12,980 nucleotides of DNA from JAPLDB01 sp038230515 (GTDB lineage: Bacteria; Bacteroidota; Bacteroidia; AKYH767-A; 2013-40CM-41-45): the NCBI GenBank assembly GCA_038230515.1, contig JBBRND010000060.1, positions 1-12,980 on the forward strand, given 5' to 3'. Shown here piece by piece: positions 12,445 through 12,980 of the stretch. Below the pieces are notes generated by a model. That model saw only the letters and a list, made by a program, of their open reading frames with translations. It was not told where the DNA came from and did not search any database. Both the position numbers and the translations under genes were made by a program. Within the stretch, counting starts at the first letter, position 1. Every line of letters starts with the position of its first letter.

Positions 12445-12864
12445 TAAATCACCCACAAGCTGTCTGAAGTCATTCGTAAGGTGTATGAAGTGATTCGCAA
12501 GGTCAAAGAACTCATCCGCAATGTAAAGGAAGTCACTCGTAAGCTGTATGAATTTATCCGTAAGGTAACGGTAAACGCTACGATGGCAACTGAATGCACT
12601 CGCAACGTGAAGGTAAGCGCACTTAAGCTGTTTTTTGAAAATCGGAGTGTGACGGATTGAACTCGTAAGCTGTTTGAAGTTATTCGCAAGCTCAGGAAAG
12701 TTACCCGCATCGTGAAGGAAATGATTCGCAAGGTGTTTTTTTTGAATCACAGCGGGAGACCGATCATCGGCAAGGTAACAAGAACTACCTGCAAGATATA
12801 AGTAGTCACTCGAAAGCTACCTCAACTCATTCGCAATGCAAGAGGAACTTCGGGCAACGTATGA
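12445..12864. repeat. Degenerate 21-bp-period tandem array 2 (20 units, no indels)
   Basis: Twenty consecutive 21-base units start at 12445, 12466, 12487 and so on to 12844 without a single insertion or deletion. The core of the unit is CAYTCGCAAGSTG. By hand count over 20 units: A at position 13 is kept in 20, A at 7 and T at 17 in 17, C at 10 and G at 11 in 16. Units still differ from one another at many positions. On the plus strand the unit reads as the heptad E-V-I-R-K-V-Y, but that frame has stops in units 10, 17 and 20; minus-strand frames read as heptads such as TLRITSY and FIHLTND and happen to be open. The array follows the glycosyltransferase gene and has no similarity in consensus to array 1. 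Confidence 0.9.
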
Positions 12865-12969
12865 GCTGGAACTTTTGTTGTTAATATCCTGACTTTGATT
12901 GTGACGGGGGCTGCTCTGATTGTGGGATTGGTAAATTTTTTATGGTTGTTGAAAAGTTGCTGTTGAGGG
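12865..12969. repeat. Drifted continuation of array 2 to the window end
   Basis: The 21-base phase seems to continue: units at 12865, 12886 and 12907 share ACTTTTGTTG / ACTTTGATTGTG / GCTCTGATTGTG at the same positions, and units at 12928 and 12949 are weaker. The consensus has changed (TTGATTGTG in place of CGCAAGGTG). On the plus strand the stretch reads as hydrophobic heptads (ILTLIVT, GAALIVG) up to a stop at 12979-ish or earlier; no gene is called. The array may go on past the window. Confidence 0.5.
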
Positions 12970-12980
12970 GTATTGCAGAA

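Noticed and set aside
12210..12750. Two overlapping minus-strand reading frames of 173 and 106 codons with heptad patterns (TLRITSY-type, FIHLTND-type)
   Set aside because: They cover array 2, where a 21-base period makes every frame heptad-like and slows the appearance of stops; one also runs into the antisense of the glycosyltransferase gene. No domain, leader or promoter supports them.

Overview
The window looks like a chromosomal segment of a member of the Bacteroidota. Several start regions carry the phylum's characteristic promoter (a TTTG-like -33 element, 17-18 bases, then TAnnTTTG), there are no strong Shine-Dalgarno sequences, leaders are A/T-rich, and the gene families (GYF_2-tailed SPFH protein, LuxC-type acyl-CoA reductase divergent from a 2[4Fe-4S] ferredoxin, ribbon-helix-helix/PIN pair, MiaE, fused GT4 glycosyltransferase) are typical of that phylum. 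Genus cannot be told from the sequence alone.

Layout. 1-211 is non-coding, with inverted repeats. 212-3032 is a compact leftward operon: TerB-like/zinc-ribbon protein, SPFH-GYF_2 protein, free-standing GYF_2 protein, small four-helix membrane protein; its promoter appears to lie at 3264-3292, giving a leader of about 225 nt. 3288-4162 holds a fibronectin-III-like gene (leftward) with a strong terminator, and possibly a tiny membrane protein beyond it. 4201-4535, just upstream of that gene, is a degenerate tandem array with a strict 21-bp period. 4753-6225 is a divergent pair: acyl-CoA reductase (left) and ferredoxin (right), with overlapping promoters. 6335-7020 is a toxin-antitoxin pair whose -7 box sits between two 12-bp direct repeats. 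miaE (leftward) and a family-2 glycosyltransferase (rightward) diverge from a 29-bp gap. A tRNA-Asp(GUC) gene follows, with a near-consensus promoter and a downstream hairpin; then an SDR oxidoreductase and a 754-residue glycosyltransferase with a large extra C-terminal domain. From 12445 almost to the window end is a second 21-bp-period array of different consensus: 20 clear indel-free units, then a weaker continuation.

How it fits together. The left operon resembles, in outline, SPFH/TerB/zinc-ribbon membrane-associated modules and may act in envelope maintenance or stress (inference). The reductase/ferredoxin pair suggests fatty acyl or aldehyde chemistry. The most unusual content is the two 21-bp arrays: both keep phase over hundreds of bases while the sequence drifts, and neither is explained by a convincing reading frame. 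21 bp is both seven codons and two helical turns, so coding and DNA-structural explanations must both be tested.
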